This document shows positions 25,004 through 33,140 of a stretch of 64,000 nucleotides of DNA, piece by piece. Source of the DNA: Betaproteobacteria bacterium UBA1934 (GTDB lineage: Bacteria > Pseudomonadota > Gammaproteobacteria > Burkholderiales > Rhodocyclaceae); assembly GCA_002337055.1 (NCBI GenBank), contig DDFG01000001.1:629643-693642 (forward strand), given 5' to 3'. The notes beneath the pieces are model-generated. The model was given only the letters and a program-made list of their open reading frames with translations. It ran no database searches and was not told the DNA's origin. Numbering within the stretch: the stretch's first letter is position 1; the number at the start of each line of letters is the position of its first letter. The position numbers were made by a program, and so were the translations under genes.

Positions 25004-26569
25004 ATGGCCCACCAGAAAATCCTCATCCTCGACTTCGGTTCTCAGGTCGCTCAGTTGATCGCCCGTCGCGTACGCGAGCAGCAGGTGTATTGCGAGTTGC
25101 ATTCGTTCGACGTGTCCGAGCAGTTCATCCGCGAATTCAATCCGCAAGGGATCATCCTCTCGGGCGGTCCAAATTCGGTGTACGAAGCCGAAGAATGGCG
25201 GGCGCCGCGCGTTGTATTCGAGTTGGGCGTGCCGGTGCTCGGCATTTGTTATGGCATGCACACGATGGCGGAACAACTCGGCGGCAAGGTCCTCGGCTCG
25301 AACCAGCGCGAATTCGGGTATGCCGAAATTCGCGCGCGCGGTCATTCAAAATTGTTCGAGGGCATAGAGGATCGCAGTAATGCAGAAGGCCATGGGTTGC
25401 TCGATGTCTGGATGAGCCACGGCGACAAGGTGACCGAATTGCCGCCCGGATTCAAGATTATTGCCAGTACGCCTTCCTGCCCGATTGCGGCGATGGCGGA
25501 TGAAACGCGCAAGTTTTATGCGGTGCAATTTCATCCCGAAGTTACGCATACCATCAAAGGCCGCGACATGTTTTCGCGTTTCGTGCATGACATATGCGGC
25601 TGTGGGCGAGACTGGACGATGCCGGGCTACATCGATGAAGCGGTTGCGCGCATTCGTGAGCAGGTGGGTGACGAAGAGGTCATCCTCGGGCTTTCCGGCG
25701 GGGTCGATTCCTCGGTGGCGGCGGCGCTGATCCATCGCGCCATTGGCGACCGGCTAACCTGCGTTTTTGTCGACAACGGTTTGCTGAGGCTGAACGAAGC
25801 TGCGCAGGTCATGCAGACCTTTGGCCGAAATCTTGGCGTCAAAGTGGTGCACGTTGATGCCGCAGAACAGTTCATGCACCATCTTAAGGGCGTCTGCGAT
25901 CCGGAACAGAAGCGCAAGATCATCGGTCGCGAGTTTGTCGAAGTCTTTCAGGCCGAGGCGAAAAAATTGGCGAAGGCGCGTTGGCTGGCTCAAGGCACTA
26001 TTTATCCGGATGTCATTGAATCTGCCGGTGCCAAGACTAAGAAAGCGCATACCATCAAGAGTCACCATAACGTGGGCGGATTGCCGGAAACCCTGAATCT
26101 CAAGTTGCTGGAGCCGCTGCGCGAACTTTTTAAGGACGAAGTACGTGAACTGGGCGTCGCGCTGGGGTTGCCGCACGAGATGGTTTATCGCCATCCTTTC
26201 CCAGGGCCGGGTCTGGGCGTGCGCATTCTGGGTGAAGTCAAGAAAGAATTCGCCGACCTGCTGCGGCGAGCCGACGCCATCTTCATCGACGAGCTGCGCG
26301 CCGCCGATTGGTACGAGAAGACGAGTCAGGCTTTCGCGGTATTCCTGCCGGTCAAGAGCGTGGGTGTGATGGGCGATGGCCGAACGTATGAATACGTCGT
26401 CGCGCTACGCGCGGTGCAAACGCAGGATTTCATGACCGCGCACTGGGCCGAGTTGACACACAGCCTGCTCGGCAAGGTCAGCAATCGCATCATTAACGAG
26501 GTGCGTGGCATCAACCGTGTGGTGTACGACATTTCAGGCAAGCCGCCAGCGACAATCGAGTGGGAATAA
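25004..26569 (+). CDS. guaA: GMP synthase (glutamine-hydrolysing)
   Basis: The protein has 521 residues from ATG 25004 (MAHQKILILDFGSQ); the frame is open upstream but the family start is clear. It aminates XMP to GMP. The class I glutamine amidotransferase domain (about 1-200) has the nucleophile C82 in LGICYGMH and the His/Glu of FHPEVTHT. The ATP pyrophosphatase domain has the P-loop LGLSGGVDSS, and the C-terminal dimerisation domain ends RVVYDISGKPPATIEWE, the standard GuaA terminus. guaB, often adjacent, is absent: the upstream neighbours are a small hypothetical gene and tRNA-Ser. Confidence 0.98.
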   Translation: MAHQKILILDFGSQVAQLIARRVREQQVYCELHSFDVSEQFIREFNPQGIILSGGPNSVYEAEEWRAPRVVFELGVPVLGICYGMHTMAEQLGGKVLGSNQREFGYAEIRARGHSKLFEGIEDRSNAEGHGLLDVWMSHGDKVTELPPGFKIIASTPSCPIAAMADETRKFYAVQFHPEVTHTIKGRDMFSRFVHDICGCGRDWTMPGYIDEAVARIREQVGDEEVILGLSGGVDSSVAAALIHRAIGDRLTCVFVDNGLLRLNEAAQVMQTFGRNLGVKVVHVDAAEQFMHHLKGVCDPEQKRKIIGREFVEVFQAEAKKLAKARWLAQGTIYPDVIESAGAKTKKAHTIKSHHNVGGLPETLNLKLLEPLRELFKDEVRELGVALGLPHEMVYRHPFPGPGLGVRILGEVKKEFADLLRRADAIFIDELRAADWYEKTSQAFAVFLPVKSVGVMGDGRTYEYVVALRAVQTQDFMTAHWAELTHSLLGKVSNRIINEVRGINRVVYDISGKPPATIEWE

Positions 26570-26587
26570 TCTAGCAGAGGCGAGGGC

Positions 26588-27175
26588 ATGAAGCAGCAAT
26601 TGGATGATCTGCTGGCCCGTATTGCGGCGCTGCAAGAAGAAGTTGAAGAAGAATATCGGGCGCGGCGGGAAGAATTTGAGCGACGCCGGACGGCGTTGGC
26701 GGAAGAATTCCTGCGGCAGCAACGCAGGTACAAGATCGGGTTGTTCCGATTCCTCCTTCGCTCGCGCGCACTGGTTGCGCTGACGGCTCCCATCATCTAT
26801 CTCGGTTGGATTCCCTTTCTGTTGATGGACCTGTTTGTGACGATCTATCAATGGACCTGCTTTCCGATTTATCGCATTCCCCGCGTCAGACGTGCGGATT
26901 ACCTCGTTTTCGACCGGGAAGATCTGCCATATCTGAATATCATCGAAAAATTCAATTGTTTCTACTGCTCATACGGCAACGGCGTGGCGGCCTACACGCG
27001 TGAAGTCGCTGCCCGTACGGAACAATACTGGTGCCCGATCAAACACGCGCGACGGTTACGCAGCGCCCATCCGTACTATCCCAACTTTTTCGATTACGGC
27101 GATGCGGAGACCTTTCGCCAGGGACTGGCGCGGTTGCGGCGGCAGTATCCAGAGCCTCCGCAAGAGCTTCACTGA
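26588..27175 (+). CDS. Conserved coiled-coil membrane protein with conserved cysteines
   Basis: The protein has 195 residues, with GAGG ahead of ATG 26588. Residues 1-50 form a charged coiled coil (LQEEVEEEYRARREEFERRR). A hydrophobic region at about 58-93 can span the membrane once or twice. The C-terminal half is soluble and distinctive: FNCFYCSYGNG (a CxxC) and, further on, EQYWCPIKHARR, a likely metal-binding or redox cysteine set, followed by an aromatic-rich PYYPNFFDYGDAE. I recall similar uncharacterised proteins in betaproteobacteria but cannot name a function. It lies 18 bases after guaA and overlaps the end of the convergent terC gene by seven bases. Confidence 0.75.
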   Translation: MKQQLDDLLARIAALQEEVEEEYRARREEFERRRTALAEEFLRQQRRYKIGLFRFLLRSRALVALTAPIIYLGWIPFLLMDLFVTIYQWTCFPIYRIPRVRRADYLVFDREDLPYLNIIEKFNCFYCSYGNGVAAYTREVAARTEQYWCPIKHARRLRSAHPYYPNFFDYGDAETFRQGLARLRRQYPEPPQELH

Positions 27176-28137
27176 GCTTCTTGGTCCTGGCGGCTGAACG
27201 CCAGGCTCAATCCGACCGAAACCCCAATAATGCCGGCAACGATCAGCAACGACCACTGCACGGGGAAATGCAGCCAGGGTGCAGCCAGCATCTTGCCACC
27301 AATGAACACCAGCACGATCGCCAGCCCGTACTTGAGCAGGTGAAAGCGGTCGGCCATGTCGGCGAGCAGGAAATACAGCGCGCGCAGACCCATGATGGCA
27401 AAAATGTTCGACGTGAACACGATAAACGGGTCGGTGGTTACGGCAAAGATGGCTGGAATACTGTCGACGGCGAAAATCACGTCGCTCGCCTCAATCAGAA
27501 TCAGTACCAGAAACATCGGAGTTGCCCAGAGCACGCCGTTCTGGCGGGTGAAAAAGGTTTCGCCGTGAAATTCCGGCGTGATGCGTAGATGGCTGCGCAG
27601 CCAGCGAAGCAGGGGATTGTCGGCCAGGTCCGGGTCGTGTTCGGCAAAGACCAGCATCTTGATGCCCGTAAAGACCAGAAATGCGCCAAACACGTAGAGC
27701 AACCAACCAAACTGTGAAACCAGCCAGACGCCGGCCAGAATCATTGCGGCGCGCATGACGATGGCTCCCAGCACGCCATAAAGCAGAACGCGGCGCTGCA
27801 ATTCCGGCGGAACGCCGAAATAGGCGAAGATCATGACGAAGACGAACATGTTGTCGATGGACAGCGATTGTTCAATCAAATAGCCAGTCAGGAATTCGAG
27901 CGTTTTCTTTCCGGCGACGGCAGCGCCGGCAGTGCCATTCAAATACCACCACAGCAGTCCGGCGAAGATGAAGGCCAGACTGGTCCACGCACATACCCAG
28001 GTCAATGCTTCGCGGGGGGAGACGCGATGTGCCTTGCGACCGCCAAAGACAAACAGGTCGAGCGCCAGCATGGCCACCACAAAGGCAATGAAACCGCCCC
28101 ACATGGGGGCGGTAGCGAAACTTTCCGGGCTGCTCAT
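27169..28137 (-). CDS. TerC family integral membrane protein
   Basis: The protein has 322 residues with about nine hydrophobic helices. The two conserved acidic signatures of the family are present: EQSLSIDNMFV and IEASDVIFAVDSIPAI. A cytoplasmic loop containing HDPDLADNP joins the halves. TerC/Alx proteins are implicated in manganese export, alkaline response and metallation of exported proteins. It starts two bases after the htpX stop, so the two form an operon. I see no yybP-ykoY manganese riboswitch ahead of the pair, as the gap upstream of htpX is only 126 bases and lacks the structure. Confidence 0.93.
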   Translation of the reverse strand: MSSPESFATAPMWGGFIAFVVAMLALDLFVFGGRKAHRVSPREALTWVCAWTSLAFIFAGLLWWYLNGTAGAAVAGKKTLEFLTGYLIEQSLSIDNMFVFVMIFAYFGVPPELQRRVLLYGVLGAIVMRAAMILAGVWLVSQFGWLLYVFGAFLVFTGIKMLVFAEHDPDLADNPLLRWLRSHLRITPEFHGETFFTRQNGVLWATPMFLVLILIEASDVIFAVDSIPAIFAVTTDPFIVFTSNIFAIMGLRALYFLLADMADRFHLLKYGLAIVLVFIGGKMLAAPWLHFPVQWSLLIVAGIIGVSVGLSLAFSRQDQEAQ

Positions 28138-28139
28138 CG

Positions 28140-29021
28140 TCAGCTCAGGCGGCGCCCTGCAAGGGCGGCAATGCGCTGCTCGATAGGCGGGTGGCTGGAG
28201 AACAGTTCGGCCCAGCCAGGTTGGCCGTTGATGCCCGCTGTGGCAACGTTCTTGGGCAATTCCCCCGCCTGCATCGCGCCCAGACGGGCGAGCGCATTCA
28301 TCATCGGTTGCGGGGTGCCGAGCAGTTGGGCGGCACCGGCGTCGGCGCGGAATTCGCGCTGCCGCGAGAAGTACATGACGATCATGCTGGCGAGGAAGCC
28401 AAAGACAATATCGCAGACGACGACCGTGATCATGTAGCCGATACCCGGGCCGGACGATTCGGAATTCCGGCGCAGGAAGGAATCCACGACAAACCCCACG
28501 ACGCGCGATATGAAGATGACAAAGGTATTGACCACGCCCTGGATCAGTGTCAGCGTCACCATGTCGCCATTGGCGACGTGGGCTATTTCATGCGCCATCA
28601 CTGCCTCGGCTTCTTCGCGCGTCATGGTTTGCAGCAAGCCAGTGGATACGGCGACGAGCGCATTGCTTTTGCTCGGACCGGTGGCAAAGGCGTTCGGCTC
28701 GCCTTCATAAATAGCCACTTCGGGCATCGGGATGCCCGCGCGCTCGGAAAGGCGGCGGACGGTATCCACGAGCCAGAATTCGGTGGAGTTTTGCGGCGAC
28801 CCGATGACCTGGGCGCCAGTCGACCACTTGGCGATGATTTTGGACATCCACAGCGAAATGAAGGAGCCGGCAAAGCCCATGATCAGCGCGTAGACCAGCA
28901 AGGTGCCGAGATGAAGACCGCCATTGCCGATAAACCGGTTGGCGCCGGTCAGCGAGACGACAATGCCCAGCACCACCATGATGGCGAGGTTGGTGACAAG
29001 GAATAAAACGATGCGTTTCAT
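28140..29021 (-). CDS. htpX: Membrane zinc protease HtpX
   Basis: The protein has 293 residues from ATG 29021, with a good AGGAGA site. HtpX degrades misfolded membrane proteins together with FtsH. Two N-terminal helices (about 5-25 and 36-58) precede the zinc motif HEIAH (144-148), with the third ligand region downstream (RQREFRADAGAAQLLG, Glu as ligand). Length matches the family. It leads an operon with terC and is divergent from nhaR across an AT-rich 126-base gap. Confidence 0.95.
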   Translation of the reverse strand: MKRIVLFLVTNLAIMVVLGIVVSLTGANRFIGNGGLHLGTLLVYALIMGFAGSFISLWMSKIIAKWSTGAQVIGSPQNSTEFWLVDTVRRLSERAGIPMPEVAIYEGEPNAFATGPSKSNALVAVSTGLLQTMTREEAEAVMAHEIAHVANGDMVTLTLIQGVVNTFVIFISRVVGFVVDSFLRRNSESSGPGIGYMITVVVCDIVFGFLASMIVMYFSRQREFRADAGAAQLLGTPQPMMNALARLGAMQAGELPKNVATAGINGQPGWAELFSSHPPIEQRIAALAGRRLS

Positions 29022-29147
29022 CGAAAGGTCTCCTGTTGAGAAGATGCGATGGATGGCATTGTAGGGCAGGGTTAAATAGTCATACAATTCGAATTATTAA
29101 CATTAAACATTCGATTTTTTCGAGTATTTATTGACCCGCGTGGACTG

Positions 29148-30056
29148 ATGGCACACCTCAACTACAAACATCTCCGTTACTTCTGGATGGTCGCCAAATC
29201 GGGCAGCATCGCTCGCGCCAGCGAGCAACTGCATTTGACACCCCAATCCATCAGTGGCCAGCTCAGCGAATTTGAAGAAACCCTCGGTGTCGAGCTTTTC
29301 AGGCGCGTCGGGCGCGGGCTGGAACTGACGGACATGGGCCAGCGGCTACTGGTCTATGCGGAGCAAATATTTGCGCTGGGCGACGAACTGCTTGATCTGG
29401 CACAAGATCGCTCTCCACAAGCCAGCCTGCCGTTTCGCGTGGGGATCGCCGATTCCGTGCCCAAAATGGTTGCCTATCGGCTGGTCGAACCCTCGCTGAC
29501 GCTCGCCGATCCGGTTCGGCTGATCTGCCGCGAGGGCCGCCTGGCGATGTTGCTTGGCGATCTGGCGGTGCATCGTCTGGAGATGGTGATTGCCGATCGC
29601 CCGATGCCGAGCAATCTCAATGTGCGCGGATACGACCATTTGCTCGGCGAGAGCGGCGTCAGCGTGCTGGGTCATGTATCGGTGACGGCAGGCCTTGCCG
29701 GCGAATTTCCGCAAAATTTGGAATCCGCGCCCTTTCTGCTCCCGGGCGCGGACGTCGCGCTGCACGCGCGTTTACGCCGTTGGTTAGAGGAAAAGCGGAT
29801 TCGTCCGCGTATCGTCGGCGAGTTTGACGACAGCGCGTTGTCCTATGCCTTCGGGCAGGCGGGCGCAGGCTTGTTCGTGGTGCCCACGGCCATCGAGGAA
29901 TTTGTCATCCGACAGTACGAAGTGGAACTCGTCGGTCGTATCGACAGCGTGCGCGAACAGGTTTACGCGATTACCACCGAACGACAGCTATCGCACCCCG
30001 TGATCGTCGCCATCTACCAGCAGGCACAGCGTCACGTGTTTGGAGCGACCGAATAA
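29148..30056 (+). CDS. nhaR: LysR-family activator NhaR
   Basis: The protein has 302 residues. The N-terminus NYKHLRYFWMVAKSGSIARA and the helix-turn-helix with LHLTPQSISGQLSEFEETLG closely follow E. coli NhaR, which activates the Na+/H+ antiporter gene nhaA in response to sodium. The effector domain lies at about 92-295. No nhaA is in the window; the divergent neighbours are htpX-terC. LysR regulators often control the divergent gene, so control of htpX-terC by NhaR is possible. The AT-rich 29075-29130 region, with dyads such as ATTCGAAT, is the natural binding site candidate. Confidence 0.9.
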   Translation: MAHLNYKHLRYFWMVAKSGSIARASEQLHLTPQSISGQLSEFEETLGVELFRRVGRGLELTDMGQRLLVYAEQIFALGDELLDLAQDRSPQASLPFRVGIADSVPKMVAYRLVEPSLTLADPVRLICREGRLAMLLGDLAVHRLEMVIADRPMPSNLNVRGYDHLLGESGVSVLGHVSVTAGLAGEFPQNLESAPFLLPGADVALHARLRRWLEEKRIRPRIVGEFDDSALSYAFGQAGAGLFVVPTAIEEFVIRQYEVELVGRIDSVREQVYAITTERQLSHPVIVAIYQQAQRHVFGATE

Positions 30057-30284
30057 AGGCGTATCCAAGTTCCGTGATTGAAACAAAGCAAATCTTGCGC
30101 GCTCCCGCAATTAAAATGACGCCACGGAATAGCTAAATGTCGTAGTTCGATCCAAAGCGGAAGTTAGGCACAAAGAAAAGCGGACTATTGGGAATATTGA
30201 GCTAACCGGCTAGCCAGCGCACTGTTTTGACGAGTCCAGCTATCGAATGGAACACGTTGAGCAACGTGTCAAATGTGGCCGTTT
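30057..30284. other. Intergenic region between nhaR and the SMR gene
   Basis: No gene is seen in these 228 bases. It holds an 8-bp inverted repeat ACACGTTG/CAACGTGT (30252-30259 with 30262-30269) that could terminate the minus-strand SMR transcript, though no T run follows. A GTTAGGC heptamer, the sequence of an integron attC core site, lies at 30172-30178, but its partner was not found. Confidence 0.4.
30254..30265. repeat. Direct repeat copy 1 flanking SMR gene
   Basis: ACGTTGAGCAAC here recurs as ACGTGAGCAAC at 30695-30705, one base shorter. The copies bracket the SMR transporter gene about 440 bases apart, in the same orientation. This could mark a small mobilised unit, or be chance. Confidence 0.35.
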
Positions 30285-30617
30285 TTAGTGAGTACTGGCC
30301 TTTGATAGTAAGTTGAGCACAGCAACACCACTGACGATAAGGCCTATGCCAACAAATCCCCATGAATCTAACTTTTGACCGTGCAAAACCCACGCAATGG
30401 ATGTGACTAATACGATTCCAAGACCAGACCAAATTGCATAGGCGATCCCCACAGGTATTGCCTTTAGCGTGAGAGACAAAAAATAAAAAGCAGCACCATA
30501 CCCCGCTACAACAATCAAGGACGGCGCTAATCTGGTAAAGCCTTCACTCGACTTGAGCGCAGAAGTTGCAATTACTTCCGAAGTAATTGCGATTGCCAAA
30601 AACAACCAATTTTTCAC
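30285..30617 (-). CDS. Small multidrug resistance (SMR) efflux protein, QacE-like
   Basis: The protein has 110 residues and four transmembrane helices, the standard SMR size. The essential glutamate is E14 in ITSEVIATSALKSSEG, and GIAYAIWSGLGIV carries the conserved aromatic residues. From memory the sequence follows QacE of class 1 integrons closely along its whole length, including the end NLLSKAS. QacE-type proteins export quaternary ammonium compounds by proton antiport. The gene uses more A/T-rich codons than its neighbours and is flanked by short direct repeats, both suggesting acquisition. No integrase, sul1 or complete attC site is seen, so it is not part of a recognisable class 1 integron here. 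Confidence 0.92.
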   Translation of the reverse strand: MKNWLFLAIAITSEVIATSALKSSEGFTRLAPSLIVVAGYGAAFYFLSLTLKAIPVGIAYAIWSGLGIVLVTSIAWVLHGQKLDSWGFVGIGLIVSGVAVLNLLSKASTH

Positions 30618-30892
30618 GGCCTATCCACGTAACGAACGAGATGTAAGTCTAGGTTCTCCGTCTGAAAATGTGCAGTCTTGTTGCTAGCGAGTAAACGTGA
30701 GCAACTTGCGTGGTTACGGGTAGTTATACCGGCGTAGAACTGCGCGGGCTAACAACATTCCGGTAAGACCACCGCCCGCTATGTGATGATTTCTTGATAA
30801 GCCGCTTCTGGTCGAACTGAGACAGGACTGGAGCTGGCCTTTGTGTTGCAGCGCACAGTTCCGGTCGATCATGGGACTCGAATACTCCAAAT
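30618..30892. other. Intergenic region upstream of the SMR gene
   Basis: There is no supported gene in this stretch. It must contain the SMR promoter and holds the second copy of the direct repeat (30695-30705). The remainder up to 30952 is the tail and terminator of the Tim44-like gene. Open frames here have no ribosome-binding sites and unnatural composition. Confidence 0.4.
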
Positions 30893-30923
30893 AAAAAACG
30901 CGCTGCCCAACAGTGCAGCGCGT
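30893..30923 (-). terminator. Terminator of the Tim44-like gene
   Basis: A 9-bp perfect stem ACGCGCTGC/GCAGCGCGT (30898-30906 with 30915-30923) is followed on the minus strand by T6. It lies 30 bases past the stop codon. Confidence 0.88.
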
Positions 30924-30952
30924 CGCCGAAACAGCCGGCAGGAGGGGTTCGG

Positions 30953-31837
30953 TTACTGGAGTTGCTGGATACCGGCGAGTACCCAGCCCTGGCTGCCGTC
31001 ACGCGGCTTGGTCAGGTGCCAGATTTCGTCAAAGGGTTCGGGGGCGGCGTCTTCACGGATCAACCCGGTGAAGCGCACGCTGACCACATAGCGGCCCGCT
31101 TCTTCGGCCACATCGAGCACCTGGGCGTCGATCTTCACCACATCGGTCGTGGCTTGCGGTTGGCTGCCCCGCTCAACGAGCGCCATCTTGAATTCGCCAA
31201 ACATCTCCGGCGTCGTGAATTGACGGATGTCTTCGAGATTGCCGGTATCGTTTGCAGCTTGCAGGCGAATGAAGTTCACCTTGGCGTTGCGGACGAAGCC
31301 TTCGACATCAAAGTCGGCGGGGATGCGTCCGGTCGGGGTGGCGGGGCTGGCAGCCGGCGCGAGACTCGCTCCGCCCGCAGCCGGTGCGGCTTCAAACTGT
31401 GCCGGGGAAAAGGGAGCTCCACCCGCGGTGGCCAGCCCGGGTTGAGCGGCCGCCCGTTTGCGCATGAAGAAGCCAATCACGAACACGACGGCCATCACGA
31501 CCAGGCCCAACATCAGCAAAGACGCGAGTTCGCCGCCAAAACCGAAGTGGGAGGCCAGCGCGGCCAGACCCAACCCGGCGGCGAGGCCGGCAATGGGGCC
31601 CAGCCAGGAGCGCTTGGGTTGCGCGGCCGGTGCGGCGGCGCCTTGCGGTGCCGCAGCGGGTGCAGCCGCTTGTTGCGGGGCGGCAGGCGCCGGGGTGGCG
31701 GCCTTTTGCGGCGCCACGGCTTCGCGTTGCATGCCCATCGATTTGCCGCCGCCCAGACGACGGGCGGCTTCGGCGTCGCCGCTGGCTAGACTGAGGGTCA
31801 GCACAAGCGCTGCGGCGAGAACGGAAAGAAACTTCAT
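30953..31837 (-). CDS. Tim44-like domain membrane protein
   Basis: The protein has 294 residues with an excellent AAGGAGG site. A signal peptide (1-24, ending DAEAA) is followed by an Ala/Pro/Gln-rich low-complexity segment (about 40-75), two hydrophobic stretches (about 78-95 and 105-125, the second followed by MRKR), and a C-terminal Tim44-like domain (about 175-294) with FVRNAKVNFIRLQAANDTGN and YVVSVRFTGLIRED. Bacterial Tim44-domain proteins of this layout are common in betaproteobacteria and of unknown function; by analogy they may bind membranes or partner proteins. It stands alone, with its own terminator downstream and an unusual 15-bp hairpin upstream. Confidence 0.88.
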   Translation of the reverse strand: MKFLSVLAAALVLTLSLASGDAEAARRLGGGKSMGMQREAVAPQKAATPAPAAPQQAAAPAAAPQGAAAPAAQPKRSWLGPIAGLAAGLGLAALASHFGFGGELASLLMLGLVVMAVVFVIGFFMRKRAAAQPGLATAGGAPFSPAQFEAAPAAGGASLAPAASPATPTGRIPADFDVEGFVRNAKVNFIRLQAANDTGNLEDIRQFTTPEMFGEFKMALVERGSQPQATTDVVKIDAQVLDVAEEAGRYVVSVRFTGLIREDAAPEPFDEIWHLTKPRDGSQGWVLAGIQQLQ

Positions 31838-31914
31838 GGTGGCCTCCTTGAGGTGGGTGCGTGTATGGTGCGTAGCATAGTCGCTGACAATTCACCAAAA
31901 AATCAGAATATTTG

Positions 31915-31949
31915 AACGATAATCATCGAAAAAATCGATGATTATCGTT
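31915..31949. repeat. 15-bp perfect AT-rich inverted repeat
   Basis: AACGATAATCATCGA (31915-31929) and its exact reverse complement (31935-31949) flank five A residues. It lies between the stop of ald (31962) and the start of the Tim44-like gene. As a hairpin it could end ald transcription, but no T run follows on the minus strand, so it might instead be an operator for the Tim44-like gene. Confidence 0.7.
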
Positions 31950-31961
31950 TTCACGCGTTTT

Positions 31962-33080
31962 TCAGGCGGCGATCAGGGGGCGAGGGTCGGCGTATGCCAG
32001 GCTCTGGCTCTGCGCCACCGCTTCGCAAGTCACGCGGCCCTCGCAGATATTCAGGCCGGCCAAGAGGTGCGGATCGGCGCGCAGCGCTTCGCGCCAGCCC
32101 CGATCGGCGAGCGCCACGGCGAAGGGCAGGGTGGCGTTGTTGAGCGCAAAGGTGGACGTACGAGCCACCGCCCCCGGCATGTTGGCGACGCAGTAGTGCA
32201 CCACGTTATCCACGACATAGGTCGGCTCGGCGTGCGTGGTGGCGTGGCTGGTCGCGAAACAGCCGCCCTGGTCGATCGAGACATCGACCAGTACCGAACC
32301 GGGGCGCATGCGACCAAGTTGTTCGCGCTCGATCAGTTTGGGAGCGGCCGCACCGGGCACCAGCACGGCGCCCACGACCAGATCGGCTTCCAGCACGCTG
32401 GTTTCGACCGCATCGCGGGTAGCGGCCAGCGTCTGTACGCGGTTGCCGAACTGCGCATCCAGCCAGCGCAGACGGGGCAGCGAACGGTCGAGAAGGGTGA
32501 CGCGAGCGCCCATGCCGACGGCGATCAGCGCAGCGTTGTAACCGACAACGCCTCCACCGAGAATGGCGACCGAAGCCGGGGCAACGCCCGGCACGCCGCC
32601 CAGCAGCAAACCGGCTCCGCCGCGTGATTTTTCGAGGCAGTAGGCGCCCGCCTGAATGGACATGCGACCCGCCACCTCGCTCATCGGCGCCAGCAGCGGC
32701 AGGCTGCCGTCGTTGGCGGTGACGGTCTCGTAGGCGATGGCGATGCAGCCGGAGTCGATCAGCAACCGTGTCTGTTCGGGGTCCGGCGCCAGATGCAGGT
32801 AGGTGAACAAGGTCTGACCTGGGCGCAGCCAGCGGCATTCCTGCGGCTGCGGTTCCTTGACCTTCACGATCATATCGACGCGCGCGAAGATTTCTTCCGG
32901 TGTGGCGACGATTTCCGCGCCGGCTGCAAGGTAGGCTTCGTTCGACAGGCCAATGGCCGCGCCCGCCTGGGTCTGGACGATCACGCTATGTCCATGCGCG
33001 CACAACTCGCGCACGCTGGCCGGCGTCAGGCCGACCCGGTATTCATGATTCTTGATTTCCTTCGGAACGCCAATCAACAT
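31962..33080 (-). CDS. ald: Alanine dehydrogenase
   Basis: The protein has 372 residues with AAAGGAGC ahead of the ATG. It reversibly deaminates L-alanine to pyruvate and ammonia with NAD. The start MLIGVPKEIKNHEYRVGL is characteristic. The catalytic residues K75 (KVKEPQ) and H96 (YLHLAPD) are present. The NAD-binding fold shows ILGGGVVGYNAALIA, and a later segment has VDVSIDQGGCFATS and VDNVVHYCVANMPGAV. It is distinguished from the transhydrogenase alpha subunit by length and the C-terminus. It is preceded on the same strand by the scpB-like gene, 60 bases away. Confidence 0.96.
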   Translation of the reverse strand: MLIGVPKEIKNHEYRVGLTPASVRELCAHGHSVIVQTQAGAAIGLSNEAYLAAGAEIVATPEEIFARVDMIVKVKEPQPQECRWLRPGQTLFTYLHLAPDPEQTRLLIDSGCIAIAYETVTANDGSLPLLAPMSEVAGRMSIQAGAYCLEKSRGGAGLLLGGVPGVAPASVAILGGGVVGYNAALIAVGMGARVTLLDRSLPRLRWLDAQFGNRVQTLAATRDAVETSVLEADLVVGAVLVPGAAAPKLIEREQLGRMRPGSVLVDVSIDQGGCFATSHATTHAEPTYVVDNVVHYCVANMPGAVARTSTFALNNATLPFAVALADRGWREALRADPHLLAGLNICEGRVTCEAVAQSQSLAYADPRPLIAA

Positions 33081-33140
33081 GTGATGCTCCTTTGTGAAAG
33101 TAATGACCGCGACGGCGGGATCGCCATCGTTTTACGAAAG

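Noticed and set aside
28138..29147. A manganese (yybP-ykoY) riboswitch controlling terC
   Set aside because: terC starts two bases after htpX, and the 126-base region before htpX shows no matching structure.
30172..30178. GTTAGGC as an integron attC core site
   Set aside because: No inverse core (RYYYAAC) at a proper distance and no paired inner boxes were found, so a full attC site is not supported.
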